DNA of 64,000 nucleotides from Daphnia carinata (taxonomy: Eukaryota > Arthropoda > Branchiopoda > Diplostraca > Daphniidae). The number at the start of each line of letters is the position of its first letter. The first letter of the stretch is position 1. The notes beneath the pieces are model-generated. The model saw nothing but the letters and a program-made list of their open reading frames with translations. It searched no databases and was not told the DNA's origin. Where the stretch lies: the NCBI RefSeq assembly GCF_022539665.2, contig NC_081335.1, forward strand, positions 6,696,001-6,760,000. Direction: 5' to 3'. Both the position numbers and the translations under genes were made by a program. This document shows positions 18,555 through 38,400 of the stretch, in pieces.

Positions 18555-20334
18555 CAGGGTTGGAAGCGATACTTTGAAAAAGTATCGTTATCACGATTAT
18601 CGCGAAAGTAATTTACTTTCTAAACGCCATCTAGGAGTAAAAGTTATTACTAAGAACATTTTTCGATTGATGGCCTTAATCGAAAATTCAGACCCACACG
18701 GCACATCCCCTTCCTGGGAACCTCCTAAAAGGCTCTTAGCCTCCCCAGCGCATCAAACATACCGTTGAGATGTACTGAGGAGGGCCACAAGACGCTGGAA
18801 AGTTGTGGAGAAACATGCCAGTATTTTCAATTCAAGAAATTGTTGGTGATATGCTCAGGAGTGCTTTAGGAGGTCCCTCCATGAAAGTAAGACTCGTGAG
18901 TTTTAAAGTATCGCAAAAACATTTGGCTCAAGTAGAATTGTTAGATAATGTAAATTTTGGGGTTTACCATTTCAAATTAGAATTAAAAATTAGAAATTTA
19001 GAATTACGTAACGATAGTAGTATGAAATATTTATGAAATAAAGTAATGTGATAAAGTAGTAAAAAATTTATGAAATTCGAAAAGTTTGTTGTGACCACTA
19101 TAAAGTGCAATATAAGTAATAAATATTTCTGATTTTGCTCTAATAGTATTTTGTGAAATGAACTCTATTAAATACAATATAGTTCATGTTCTCCTGTAAT
19201 TTTAATTAAAATAGCATGGGAAAAAAAGGTTTTGTGAACCATTTAAGTAGTTAGTAAACACCACCGATGTTTTAAAAAGGAAAATGCATATAAACCGACG
19301 TTTTTTTTTTACGCAATATTCTGCCTACCGGATTGGAGGCTCATAGTTCCATTTGGAACAATTTTTGAAAAATACTCTTATCTCTAATTAGGAATAGGAC
19401 TAATGCCTTGGTAAAATAGGGCTGACCTAAAATGTTTTAAGTCAGTCCTATTTCATCGCCAATTTCAATGGAAGATCAAGCTTTTGAATTAGAATCAGCT
19501 ATTTCAAATAATATACTGTCCTTTAACATTCCTTTTTTATTTTATTTACATTAAAATGCTTGGTTCTATAATTGATTCTGTATTGGTTCTATTCTATATG
19601 CTAATACCTTGGGAGGTTATTAGTACTACCTGAGGATGATGCAAGAGGGACTGAGGAGCCTGTCAGGCAGCTACCAGGTAACCAAAAAGAAGCTTGTAAG
19701 AGGAATCGAGGACGGTTATGGGAAAGACTGGGGAGGATAGCAGGATGCTCTGAGGAGGTACCTAGGAGCCAGTTGTGCTGTGTGGGGATATCACAGTTTT
19801 ATTGGGACTTCGTTTTATCGGCTTACCAACAATAAAATTACAGTAATATAAAATTTTTGCATTTATTTTATTTTATTTTTTCTTTTAAATTTTTTCTAAA
19901 TTTGTATCGGAAAGACGATTCCTCATTGGGCGGAAAATGCTTCCTCTGACACTGAAAAGCCTTGCGACTTAGGTTGACGAAGGCAGTGGTGCGTTGTATT
20001 TAATAAGCATCGATTTTAATGAAGAGTATTTCGTCAATCTCGAAACACTACTTGATGGATGTCCAAAGAAAGACGACGCAACGACACGAAATAACCCGCA
20101 GCAGAAGACGCACTGTGAGGACTAGAGCATTCTAACTTTATACTAGAGCCCTCTGTTGACAGAAATTGTAGTAATATATTCAGCTTATAGATGGCGCATC
20201 TGTTAAATATATGGGGATCGCTAGCCTCAATTTATGCTTCCGATACCAGTATCAATACTTTTTGAAAAGAAATATTGCGGTGCCAGTACCGGTAGTATCG
20301 CGATACTTTTTTTTATGGCGATAGTCCAACCCTG
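18555..20334 (+). mobile_element. hAT-like non-autonomous element with 8-bp target duplication
   Basis: The left end CAGGGTTGGAAGCGATACTT and the right end ...GCGATAGTCCAACCCTG form terminal inverted repeats of about 10 bp. The flanks are identical 8-mers CCTAAGCG (18547-18554 and 20335-20342), which fits hAT. Both ends carry GTATCG/CGATAC words. No transposase is present. An inverted-repeat element occupies 18693-19786. The left ~33 bp match the partial copy at 1-160, so this is a family. Confidence 0.88.
18693..19786 (+). mobile_element. Inverted-repeat element with CCCACACGGCAC ends (copy 1)
   Basis: The element begins CCCACACGGCACATCC and ends AGTTGTGCTGTGTGGG, so its termini are inverted repeats. 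It lies inside the hAT-like element. A second copy, reversed, is at 42165-43072 and matches over most of its length. Copy 1 has about 140 bp near 18830-18965 that copy 2 lacks. There is no convincing coding sequence. The superfamily is unresolved because I could not fix a target duplication for either copy. Confidence 0.7.
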
Positions 20335-20359
20335 CCTAAGCGGGAGAATTACAATGTGT

Positions 20360-20625
20360 TTATTCGATATTTTTCATCTTAGCCTGGGGCCTGGGGGTTG
20401 GGGGTTAAACAAAAAAAGGGTATACACTACTTTTTCCAGACATTTTTCATAACACCTAGGGCATTAGAAAAAGGTGTCTAGACTTAAATTACCCAACCCA
20501 ACTTATAGGGGTTTTGCGCCAAAACAGCCCTACCCCTATTTAAAAAAGGTAAACAATTAATATATTTTACCCACAGATGGCATTTTGAAATTAAATCGAT
20601 GTTCTCCTTTTTGTGCAGGATACTG
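20360..20625 (+). repeat. Old dispersed repeat (family O), copy 1
   Basis: This stretch (CCTGGGGCCTGGGGGTT ... GTCTAGACTTAAATTACCCA ... TTGCGCCAAAAC) recurs at 23420-23545 plus 24443-24575, and reversed at 32690-32904. Here the sequence is not split at the CAACTTATAGGG position where the 23.5-kb copy has a CAATTG-family insertion, so it acts as an empty site. No coding content. Confidence 0.6.
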
Positions 20626-21238
20626 TACATCCCGTCTGTATAAAAACATATTTTTTACAACGTTGCAACGCTATGTTGGTTAAACTACTTAATTAGTAAA
20701 ATTCAATTATTTACATTAATAACAATTAGGATATATGTTCTAACATGCAATATATGCTATTACAAAAATTTCGTTTTCATATTAGCAACAGTTTCTTCAT
20801 TTAGTGATTTATTATGAAGCTAATTTAGAAAATTACCAAAGTTTTATAAAATAAAAATTTGTTGCTACAGAAAGTTCTAAAATATCTTTGAAATGTAGAA
20901 TGAAGTTTTTATATTGTAGTACAAATTTAATCGAAATACGTACGTTTGTTTCTTTATAAAAACGGGAGCTTCCTTTGACGTCCTGTTTCAATTGCCCAGA
21001 AGGATTGGCAATTGGACATCTTGAAGTACCTCCAGTTTTTTACCCGTAACAGATGTTCACCTGTACCGACCCCCCCCCCCCCCCAAAAAAAAAAAAAAAA
21101 AGAAAAAATATTATTTTATGTACAGTAGCTGAGATAACTGACTACAAATCAATATATTTTTTAGCCCAGATGGGAGATTTTTGTACTCATAGGGAATAAA
21201 AATTAGTTTTTTGTTCCAGCCACTTCCTCTCTCCTGTA
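20626..21238 (+). repeat. CAATTG-family element, partial copy 1 (right half)
   Basis: It matches the right half of the complete copies, with landmarks AAAACGGGAGCTTCCTT, TTTCAATTGCCCAGAAGGAT, TACCTCCAGTTTTTTACCC and the terminal TTGTTCCAGCCACTTCCTCT. It holds a run of Cs then As (about 21070-21100). The left half is missing. Confidence 0.65.
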
Positions 21239-23094
21239 CATGTCACGACCAACGTCAAGCTTTTCCTAGTATAATGTTACCAACCGTCGTCCATTTTCTC
21301 GCTGGTATTTGAGATTTCATGTCTACCAGTTCTTTCCTAGCACTCTACCATATAGCATAAATCTGGTAGATACCTTATAAATTTTCTACTCGGCGAAAGC
21401 AGACAGTTTTGTCTATCATTCCTTATCTTTTCAGTGCTACAACACAGGGTAGGCGAAATGTTGGAAAAAGGTAAAAAGCAGAAACTGAGAGTGTGGTCCC
21501 ACTGGTGACACTGAAGCATTCTTGATAAAGGCTCCATGAAAACGGAAGACGCTCAGTTTTTCGTTTGTGGTATCTAACCGTTTCACCCAGCTATCAATCT
21601 AAAGGATACTTACCGAGATTTGTAACGTTACCACAACGACAGCCAAAATTTATAGAGGCATAATGCCCCATTTTAACTATCCCATTGGCCAATCCATATG
21701 GTGGTGTTTCAAAATTTTTTAAAAGTAATTAATATTGTAGAAATTTAAAAAATCAATTGCAAGCATTCAAAGAGAAAAGAATGAAAAATATTAATGACAT
21801 TTTTTTCATTTAAAATTTATTTGGGAAGCCCACAGTTGCAAAAAAAGTATGCAACACAATCTTAATAGGCCGCAAAACTTTCTTTTTTATTTAGTCACGC
21901 ATCATTTTGTCTTTCGGGTAAACATTTCTTTTAAACGATTCGAAATTCTGACATGTGTCGTCACCAATTTTTATAAACGTTCAATTTTATTGTGTTCTCG
22001 AAAACGAAATTTGGTAATATGACACCGCGCCAACTATCCCATTTTCTCCTAAAAGAGTTAACGTTTGGGCTCAATTTAATTATTTTTTTACCCAGTAGGC
22101 TAAAAAAAATGTGTCCGTTGTTCACACTCACACAAATTTACATGTAGACCACTAAACTACTCCTTGGGCAGAAACGCACACTTAGCTCGGGACTTTCATT
22201 TGAATCTAATTTTCCATCGAGTGCGATTTTTTTTTACAGTTTTGTCCATTGCACAAATACCTTTCATAGTAAAATCAAAGATTATCATATTGTGTACTTA
22301 TATTAGTTAATTAATATTCATTTATTAATTACTTCGTATATATTTATATTATTATATAATTGCTTCATATACAAAAACTAAATTTTTCCATCGGGGCTGT
22401 GGACGTCGTACAAGTATATCGGAAGGGTTGGCCATCCTTTACGTCGCAAGCTTTGCTGCACTTGGTGGATGGATTTCATTAATTTAATCCGATGTTTGGG
22501 TTCCAACAACATCCTGTAGAATTCACAATAAGTAGTTATTGTATTACGTTAAGTAACAGAAGGATAGGTCAGGTACTTAGGCAACTAAGGTGTCAATAAT
22601 GTTCAAACACATCATTTTTTGGGACTCTATATCATGGGCTTCTGTCGCGATGCATTGATTTTTGAAGGAAGTGTGGAAGTATAGTTATAGGTCTATAAAC
22701 TCATTATCGATATTTCATGTTACTTTATTCACTTAATAATGCGATTAAGAAAATTTCATTAAGTATTTTCAATAACGGAATTTTTAGCGTGGCAACTTTA
22801 AAAACCGAATGTTATTTTCCGTTTTTTTGTCAGATTATTTTTTCACGTGAAAAATAGTTTTTTCCTTTCTGCGATTTCTTTTCCAAAACGCAAAAGTTTT
22901 GCGTAGTGATTACAGCTAGGTCCCATTTTTACAATATTTTTGCATAGCCAGGGCTATTTATAACCGTGGTTGTCATCTATTTGAAAATTTTTAATTTTTT
23001 TTTCAACATTGATAGTAGATCCAATATTATAAACATATAGAAATGTAGCTAAATATTAAATCGTTTGGCTGTCGATGATAACAATGGAGATTCG
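21239..23094. other. AT-rich spacer with no recognised feature
   Basis: No open frame with a recognisable product, no tRNA and no clear repeat was found. A very AT-rich tract is near 22300-22370. Confidence 0.45.
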
Positions 23095-23166
23095 AGTTGT
23101 CGTACATCGGGAATGAACCGCAAAGTCTGTACCTGAAGACAACAGTATACCGCTGAGCTAATAGCT
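23095..23166 (-). repeat. tRNA-like sequence, probable SINE head or tRNA pseudogene
   Basis: The minus strand reads GCTATTAGCTCAGCGGTATA with a box-A-like TAGCTCAGCGGT, then GTCT...AGAC that could form an anticodon stem, then a box-B-like GGTTCATTCCC. The D-stem and acceptor do not pair well, so a functional tRNA is unlikely. A related box-B end occurs near 18490. Confidence 0.45.
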
Positions 23167-23419
23167 CGTGAAAATACAATGCTATCGATATTTCATGGAG
23201 GAATATAAAATTTTGTTTTACCATTGATCAATCATCTCGCCTATTTAATTGGCTAAGGCATTATCTAGGACAATATTATCCAATAAATTTTACAATTTCG
23301 GTAACTCTAGAACGCGTGTCTCCCACGTTGCAGCCGGATGCACACTGCTTACGCCCCTAAAAACATTGAGTTTTATTATCATTGTATATTGCGTTAGGTG
23401 CACTGTGATTATAAAGACA

Positions 23420-23545
23420 CTTTTCTGCTCAGCCTGGGCGTTGGGGGTCTAACAAAAAAAAGTACACGCTATTTATCCTAAACATTATTAATATCCCTTG
23501 CGACATTAGAAAACGTTGTCTAGACTTAAACTACCCAACCCAATT
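23420..23545 (+). repeat. Family O repeat, copy 2 left part
   Basis: It matches 20378-20510 and is interrupted by the CAATTG-family element at 23546; the right part resumes at 24443-24575 (GGTGGTTTAGCGCCAAACCC). Confidence 0.6.
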
Positions 23546-24442
23546 TAGGGGAGGTAGGCCACAATTGGAACGCTAGGCAATTGAAACAAAAATTATACCA
23601 CTCGAAGTATGATAGGGATTTTGTTCAAAAAATTTTAGATAATAGGAATTAGGATTGCATATTTTTAGAAAAAATTTGAAGCTTTAGACTCTAAAAGTTT
23701 TCGAGTTATTCCCAAAATTTTTTTTTTTACTGTCCATTTGTAGTTTTTGCCTAGACAACTTCTTCTATTTAACCCTTTAAACGATAGACGAAATTATTAA
23801 AAAAGGTCTTAAATCATTCCTAATTCATTTTTCTATAAAATGATTACATTATTTTTTTCCTAGCTCGTTTTTATATCCTATAAACCTTAAAACTCCGTAA
23901 AGACCCACGCTAGGGGCAATTGGAACACCGTTTTCCAATTGCGATTTCCGTATGCGAGTCCCCCTTACTATAGTCTGGCAACGGTGTTATAGCCCTGTGC
24001 AGCGTATGAGCCGAAACTACCGAAATTCATTAAATAATCTTTAGTTACTACATAAAGTTATAAAATATCTCAAAAAATAAAGATTAAAATTGTTTGTATT
24101 ACTGCAAAAATTTCACCAAAATACGTATCCCAGATGCTGAGATATCGTCATAATGGTTTCTTCATAAAAATGGGAGCTTCCTTATGGAAAAACCTACATT
24201 TCAATTGCCCAGACGCCGTGTTTCAATTGCCCAGAGGAATGGCAATTGGAACATCTTGAGTTACCTCAAGTTTTTTGCTCATAAGAGATGTTTACCTGTG
24301 CCAAACCCCCTCAAAAAAATTATTCTTATGTAGCTGAGATAATTGGCTACATATCTATATATTTTTTAGCTTAATTGGACGATTTTTGTAATCGTGGGGA
24401 AAAAAATGAGTTTTTTCTTCCAACCATGCCCTACCTCCCCTA
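23546..24442 (+). mobile_element. CAATTG-family inverted-repeat element, copy 2
   Basis: It starts TAGGGGAGGTAGG and ends CCATGCCCTACCTCCCCTA, so the ends are inverted repeats flanked by TA. It lies inside a family O repeat, with an empty-site match at 20505-20525. It has no open frame for a transposase and is therefore non-autonomous. Length is about 0.9 kb. Confidence 0.8.
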
Positions 24443-25041
24443 CGGTGGTTTAGCGCCAAACCCGATCTATACTTCAATTTAAAAAAGTAAACAATTAATA
24501 TATTTTACCCATAGATGGTTTTTTAAGAATAAATCGGTGTTCTCTTTTTCTGTAAGATACTACACAGTATACAAAAAAAAGAACCACCCACGTAATAAAA
24601 ATGCCCTTAATTGTCAAATATCACAATTGCATAGTATTTTAGGCGGAATTGACGCATATGGCAAAACTGGGAAAAGCCATTTTAGAAATTACTACGGACA
24701 GCAGATACCCATCAGTGGGCTCGTATCTTATATCACTGTGGGCTGGAACACCTCGCCGTTAGGTATTGGCAATGATTTCACAAAATACACAATTATTTTT
24801 CTACTGGTCTGCATGAGATGCACTAACGGATCGGAAGTCGCGTTTTTATAGTAACTAATTTGCTGAATAATGGCATGCGCGCCGCTTGTTCTGACCCTTA
24901 TTTTGATTTTAGTTGCTGATTAACAGAGAGGGTTGGTTTACAAAAATTGGTCTTTACCATTAAAATGTTTAGCGAAATAAAAAATTAATTTTTATTTAAG
25001 GGGGTCCTGTGCTTTTGGTAGACCTAGGAGAAACTCAATAA
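24443..25041. other. Family O repeat end, then spacer
   Basis: 24443-24575 is the right part of a family O repeat. From 24576 to 25041 no feature is recognised; a 104-codon plus frame at 24537-24851 has no recognisable motif. Confidence 0.4.
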
Positions 25042-26218
25042 CAGAGGAGTGTGGGCACAATTTGGAACTCTAGGCAATTTAAAAAATAATTCTACCACTC
25101 GAACTATGGCAGAGATTTAGTTAAAAAAATTTAGATAACAGGAATTAGGGTTTTTTATTTTTAGAAAAAATTAGAGGCTTTAGATTGTAAAAGTTTTCAA
25201 GCTATCCCAAAAAAATTTTTTTAACGGTCCATTTCTAGTTTTTGCCCAGACAATTTTTTCATTTTAACCCCTTAAACGATGAAGACATTACGAAAAAAGG
25301 CCTTGAATCATTTCTTGCTTATTTTAATTATAATTTTTTTCCTAGCTTTTTTTACACCCTATAAACAATTAATTTCCGCGAAGACCCATGCTAGGGGCAA
25401 ATGGAACATCTTGTTGCCAATCAATCAATCAATTGCCCCCTTTCCCAAGCGCGTCTTCTTTCCTGCAATCTGGTAACATTGTTCCAGCCATTGCAGATAA
25501 AGTGCCAATTACAGCCTTTAAAATTTTCTACTTTAATAAATATGCTATGCTAGTAGGGTTCTACATATCGTCTGCATTAAAAAAAAATCTTTTACTTTGT
25601 TGCCAACGTTACGTTTCTTATACTAATTAATTAGTAAAATTCAAGTAATTTCATTAATACCAATTAGGATATATGTTTTAACATGCAATTTATGCTATTA
25701 TAAAAATTTAATCTTCATATTAGCAACCCTTTTCCTATTTTAGTGACTTATTATGAAGCTAATTTAGAAAATTACTAAAATTCATGAAATAATATTTAGT
25801 TGCTCCAGGAAGTTCTAAAATACTTTTTAAAAATTTAGAATAAAGTTTTTTAGATTTTCGTAAAAATTTCATCAAAATACGTATCCCAGATTCTGAGATA
25901 TCGTCATTTTAGTTTCATTATAAAAACGGGAGCTTCCTTATGGGAAAACCCACTTTCCAATTGCCCAGACGCCCTGTTTCAAGTGCCCAGAAGGATTAGC
26001 AATTGAAATATCTTGAAGACCTACAGTTTTTTACACATTACAGATGTTCACGTGTGCTGAACACCCCCCCTCCCCCCGCCCTCAAAAAAAAAGTTATTTT
26101 TCTGTAGTTGAGATAACTGGTTACAAATCTATACATTGTTTAGCTTAGTTGGACGACTTTTGTACCCGTAGGGAACAAAAATAAGTTTTTTGTTCCAACT
26201 ACCCTCCTCTCTCCTCTA
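25042..26218 (+). mobile_element. CAATTG-family inverted-repeat element, copy 3
   Basis: It runs from AGAGGAGTGTGGGCACAATT to ACCCTCCTCTCTCCTCTA, diverged forms of the family ends. It carries all internal landmarks, including the GCTAGGGGCAAATGGAACA region, TTAATTAGTAAAATTCAAGT and the paired CCCAGACGCCCTGTTTCAAG segment. It is more diverged than copies 5 and 9, so older. Confidence 0.75.
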
Positions 26219-26689
26219 ATTTCTTTGATGAGATCAAATGGCTTTAGGGCGACGTTTAAAATCTTTTTTAAAAAATCGTTATTGTAAATTTTTCTGTTAA
26301 AGGAAATAAATTAAATAGGCGAACTTTTAAGTATTCTTTTTTGGGGTGGAGCAAGTCCATGTGAAACAAATGTCTGGTTACCATAGAAACGAGACTACCA
26401 ATCCCTTAGTCTGTCTCTTGTACTCAGTAAAACAAGCATTTGTAATACTTAGTAAAATTTTCGGCTATGCCTCACGGCAACTTGTACCACCCTTTTGGGC
26501 GAATTTCTCATTTCCATTGCAATTTTTACTATACGCTATTTCCATATTTTACTAAATGCTTAAACTAGATCTAAAATCCTATGCAATTTTCCTGCTTGAC
26601 GATAGGGCGTATTTCTATTTGAAAAGGGTGGTCGGATTTTTTGGAACGTACTGTGCAACTTAGAAAACCATGTTTCATTTCACTACCAA
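26219..26689. other. Spacer with no recognised feature
   Basis: Short open frames only, with no recognisable motif. Confidence 0.4.
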
Positions 26690-27400
26690 ATGGTAGCAAA
26701 AAGACGGGACAAAGTAGCGAATAAAAATTGCGAATGTGGGTCAACGGGCAGTGACAGCGAGTAGGTTGACGGGCAGGGATAGCAATTGGGTCAATGGGCA
26801 GAGACAGAGACAGAGAACGAGTCAACGGCAGAACAAGCGAGCAGATCAACTGATAGCGACAGTGAGTAGATTTGAAGGGCACAGAAATAATTGAATCGAT
26901 TGGCTAAAAAACAAGGAGGTGGACGAGTAGAGAAAGGAAACGGAATGGTGAGCAAAAGCCGCAAAGGAAATGACGGGTAGTGAGTGCTAGCAAGTGGGCC
27001 GTTGGGTGGGAATGGCAATTGGGTCTAAGGGCAAAAAAACGAGTGGGTCGACAGGTAGAGATGGTGAGACAATCGATGGATAATAACAGCCAGCAGTTCA
27101 ATCATCAGGGAATGCAAGTGGTACGATAGGCAGAAAAGGAGAATGAAACATGGATTGTTACAACAATAATTAACCTGACTAGCTGAGACAGCGATCAGGC
27201 CGTTGGGCACAATAATGACGAAGGGATCAACGGGCACTTACACGAACATGTCACGAGGAAAACGGCGAGAGGCCTCCACGAGCAAAAACAGGGCATACCT
27301 TGGTTGGCAAAAGGACAGTGGGTCGGCAGGCAGAAACAGCGAGGGGTTTGATGGGCGAAAAGAGCAAATGAATAAACAGGCAAAAAAAAAAAATTGTGTG
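26690..27400 (+). repeat. GGGCAG minisatellite-like array, copy 1
   Basis: Imperfect 20-40-bp units around a core like GGGTCAACGGGCAGTGACAG recur throughout. Proline/leucine-rich open frames on the minus strand here are only translations of the array. It resembles the arrays at 31.4-32.1 and 55.7-56.9 kb. Confidence 0.65.
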
Positions 27401-28805
27401 GTTCGGCAGATAGGCTCAACCCTTAGAAAAAAAACCGCCGTTATTAATTCGGTATCAACTTTCTCGTGGTTACCAAACGCGAAAAAATGGTTCCCGTACA
27501 ACTTTTGAGAGAAAAAAACATTTTTCGTGTTTATTACTACTAATTGCTATTTTTTCAATAAACCCCAAAATTTTTGTAGGAACAAACCTAAACAAATGTG
27601 GAATAGGTCAAACTCAAATATCACTATCGCAACAAATACAATTTTCCAGGGTTGGCTAGTGTCAAAAGTAAAAATACACAAAATTTTCATAATTCAAAAT
27701 TCATTCTTAATGAAAAATTTAGATTCGTCCAGTTGAAGGCTCATTCTTAATTTTCACAAGTTCGTCTACGAATTTATGGATTAGAGGAACCATCATGCTT
27801 AAAATTTGTCATAGTATATTCTTTTTCAGCAATTTATATGTCTAACATCCGTCATAATAAGTTAATTAAACTTTAAAAAATCAATGTAAATGCTGCTGTA
27901 TATGATTTAGGAAAAGTTTAAAACAAAGCTTTAGCACGTTAAATTCAGAGTTACGAAATCTATCGGAAGTTCCTGAAAATGTTTCGATCACAACTCCAAT
28001 CATATTTGTATATAAAAAAATTGATGATCGTAAATGTATCATATGAGGCATAGGAGTAGGCATTTAGCTTAGGACATTATTATTCTGAGGTTCGAATGGC
28101 GTGTAACCCAAGTCGTTTTTAGAAAAGTGGTTTTACCACTAAATTTTTGACTGAAGAACGAAAATTTCTTCAGGTCAAAACTACGAAAATTTTATTGTGC
28201 ATATTAATACAACTTTTTCGGGGCTATAGTAGTATCTTTGACACTCATTGTTCTTTTACCTAGGATTATCTTCTACCTCTTGCTTATCGTCAATTTGCGC
28301 TCTCTTTATTGGCAAGGTTGATTAAGAATGATATCAGAAAAATCAGTTGACCAGCCTTTATTTAAGTTTGAACAACAAGGATAGATTTTTCGTTCTGTAG
28401 TTGACTCCTTCGAAAAATATTTAGAGAAACGTACATTTACAAGAATTTACAATTACACTAATTTACATTTCACTTATTTTGATCGACAAGAAACTATAAT
28501 AGCCCTATAGTAGTATACTAGACCTCCACAACAGTTAACATTTTTTCCATTCTGCAATTAGTTCAGGTATTTAACCTGATCTTGTTTAATTTCAGATTTT
28601 ATGACCAATAGAAGTCAAGAAATATACAAACAAATTACGAAAATTCATTTGTAAAATGGTAGACGCTGCGAAGTTTCAAAATGGTAAATGCTACAACGTA
28701 AATCACTTAACTTAACGACTGAATTAGGTGTGCAAACAATGTCTTAAAAATATTTATCCCTTCCTAAAAAATGTCAATTCGTATTATATTGTTCTTTATA
28801 AATAC
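27401..28805. other. AT-rich spacer downstream of the sulfotransferase gene
   Basis: No gene or clear repeat is seen. The 3' untranslated region of the minus-strand sulfotransferase should start just below 28806. Confidence 0.4.
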
Positions 28806-36785
<7,980 letters not shown>

Positions 36786-36800
36786 TATGTGAAAAAACAA

Positions 36801-38400
36801 TATTTTTTTAGCAAACCCTAAGATGTGCGTTAACTAGAGAAAGACTCAGACGAACACAGTCAGTAGAAAACTAACTAAGAAGAATGAAGCAGAGTCAAAC
36901 CATCTGTCTTCTTCAAGGCACTATACCGTACATAAAAAGGCTGAAGGGAGAGGGGGTGGGGGAGCAACTGAAACACTAAACGTCCCGTGAAGCTTCCACA
37001 AGCCTTGAATTAGCTTGGATTGCTATCGTTCCAAATTCCTCCAAGCTAATAATTCCAAGCTTATTTTTTTACAAACTCATCTTGGATTACTAAGCTGAGT
37101 TACGCCCAAGCGGCATTGGCTACTCTCTAAGAAAATATGTCTTTAAAATGTAAAACATTATCTACTTTTATCTAGACATTTTTGTAAACTTATTAGCTCC
37201 GAGACATTGTGCGTCTAAAAAAACTATAGATATAAAATCTCATGATGTACTGGGTAAATTCCCTTACGTCATATCCCTTGTTACCTAGGCAACTATCCGC
37301 CCCCTATTTAATTTTCTAGCCATTATGAAAGGTAAAAACAAAGCGGCTTTTTGAATTTGGTTTTAGTCGTAATAAGCTAGGAATTTTATAAATGCAACAC
37401 TAAAAGTAAATTCCATAGTGCTTAATAGTTTTAAAATTAAACAGGTTTATTTTGCATACTTCAAACTGTTTACCGTAACCAAATGTCAAATTGGAGTAAA
37501 ATAGTAATTGATGTTACAGGAAAAATTCAGTAAATAGGGACGGAGGGATAAGGGGTTTAAAAAGGAAAAAAATCGATCAAATAAGGTATCAACCTCTACA
37601 TGCCGTAGCTTCATGCCATCCGCAAATACATAGTAAAAACGTGGGTATATGAGCTACACGTAAAGAAATCAACAGCCACGACTGTATATTAAATATCTAA
37701 ACTAAATACCTTTAAATTGTAGAAATGTCGTGCAAATGAAACTTCCTCACGGCGATCGCAACTACTGTTAAGACAGTTATAATTTTTATCAGTTAACTAC
37801 GCCCAAAAATATTTAGTACACAGAATTTTCATATTTGCCCAGATTTGTGAGACTGTGAATAACATCTGTCCTTTCAATGTAGTGTAAAAGAGCGGATTCG
37901 GACATACATTGCAACAACCTTTGCTGATGAACTGCCAGTGCTGCTGTCACTGGTATCATTAAGTAGACCTTCTTCATCTATCATGCACTAGATGTGTAAT
38001 TAAAGAAGATTAGTTGTGAATGTTTGTATATGAAAATATAATTACCTAAATGTTTTGATGAGCATATCACATTAACCTCTGGCAACGAACTGCCTACTGT
38101 GTTTTTGTCTCTTTGTACTCTTGGTAGACCTCCATTTCACTCATGTAATAAATATTAATATAATAAATATTAGTTTGGAAATGCATAAAGTTAATCACCA
38201 CCATGGCTTGAACTGGTTGTTTCATTCATCGATGAGGCTGGAACATTAAAGAAACAATCAAAGCTTGGCCAAAAATATAATTGTTTTTACCTGAACACGG
38301 TGGTACATTGGTGTCAAATAATTTTTGGGTTTAAATGCACACTTTATGAGCACCCGATATTTCACTGAAGTACTCACTGAGCAGAACCGTGTACTATTTT
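36801..38400. other. Region upstream of the sulfotransferase gene, with weak exon-like segments
   Basis: No recognised gene. On the minus strand three short stretches (38237-38202, 38139-38077, 37987-37919) have GT/AG-type borders and open frames rich in Ser and Thr, such as ETTSSSHG and LLNDTSDSSTGSSSAK. They may be exons of an unknown gene or chance. The sulfotransferase promoter should lie just above 36800; no strong TATA box is seen. Confidence 0.3.

Noticed and set aside
23095-23166. Functional tRNA gene
   Set aside because: Box A and B are present, but the acceptor and D stems do not pair, so a tRNA-derived repeat is more likely.
24537-24851. 104-codon plus-strand frame as a gene
   Set aside because: It starts inside a family O repeat, and no motif or splice context supports it.
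26571-27501. Several long Pro/Leu/Ser-rich open frames on the minus strand
   Set aside because: They are translations of the GGGCAG minisatellite in several frames; there is no start context, domain or consistent frame.
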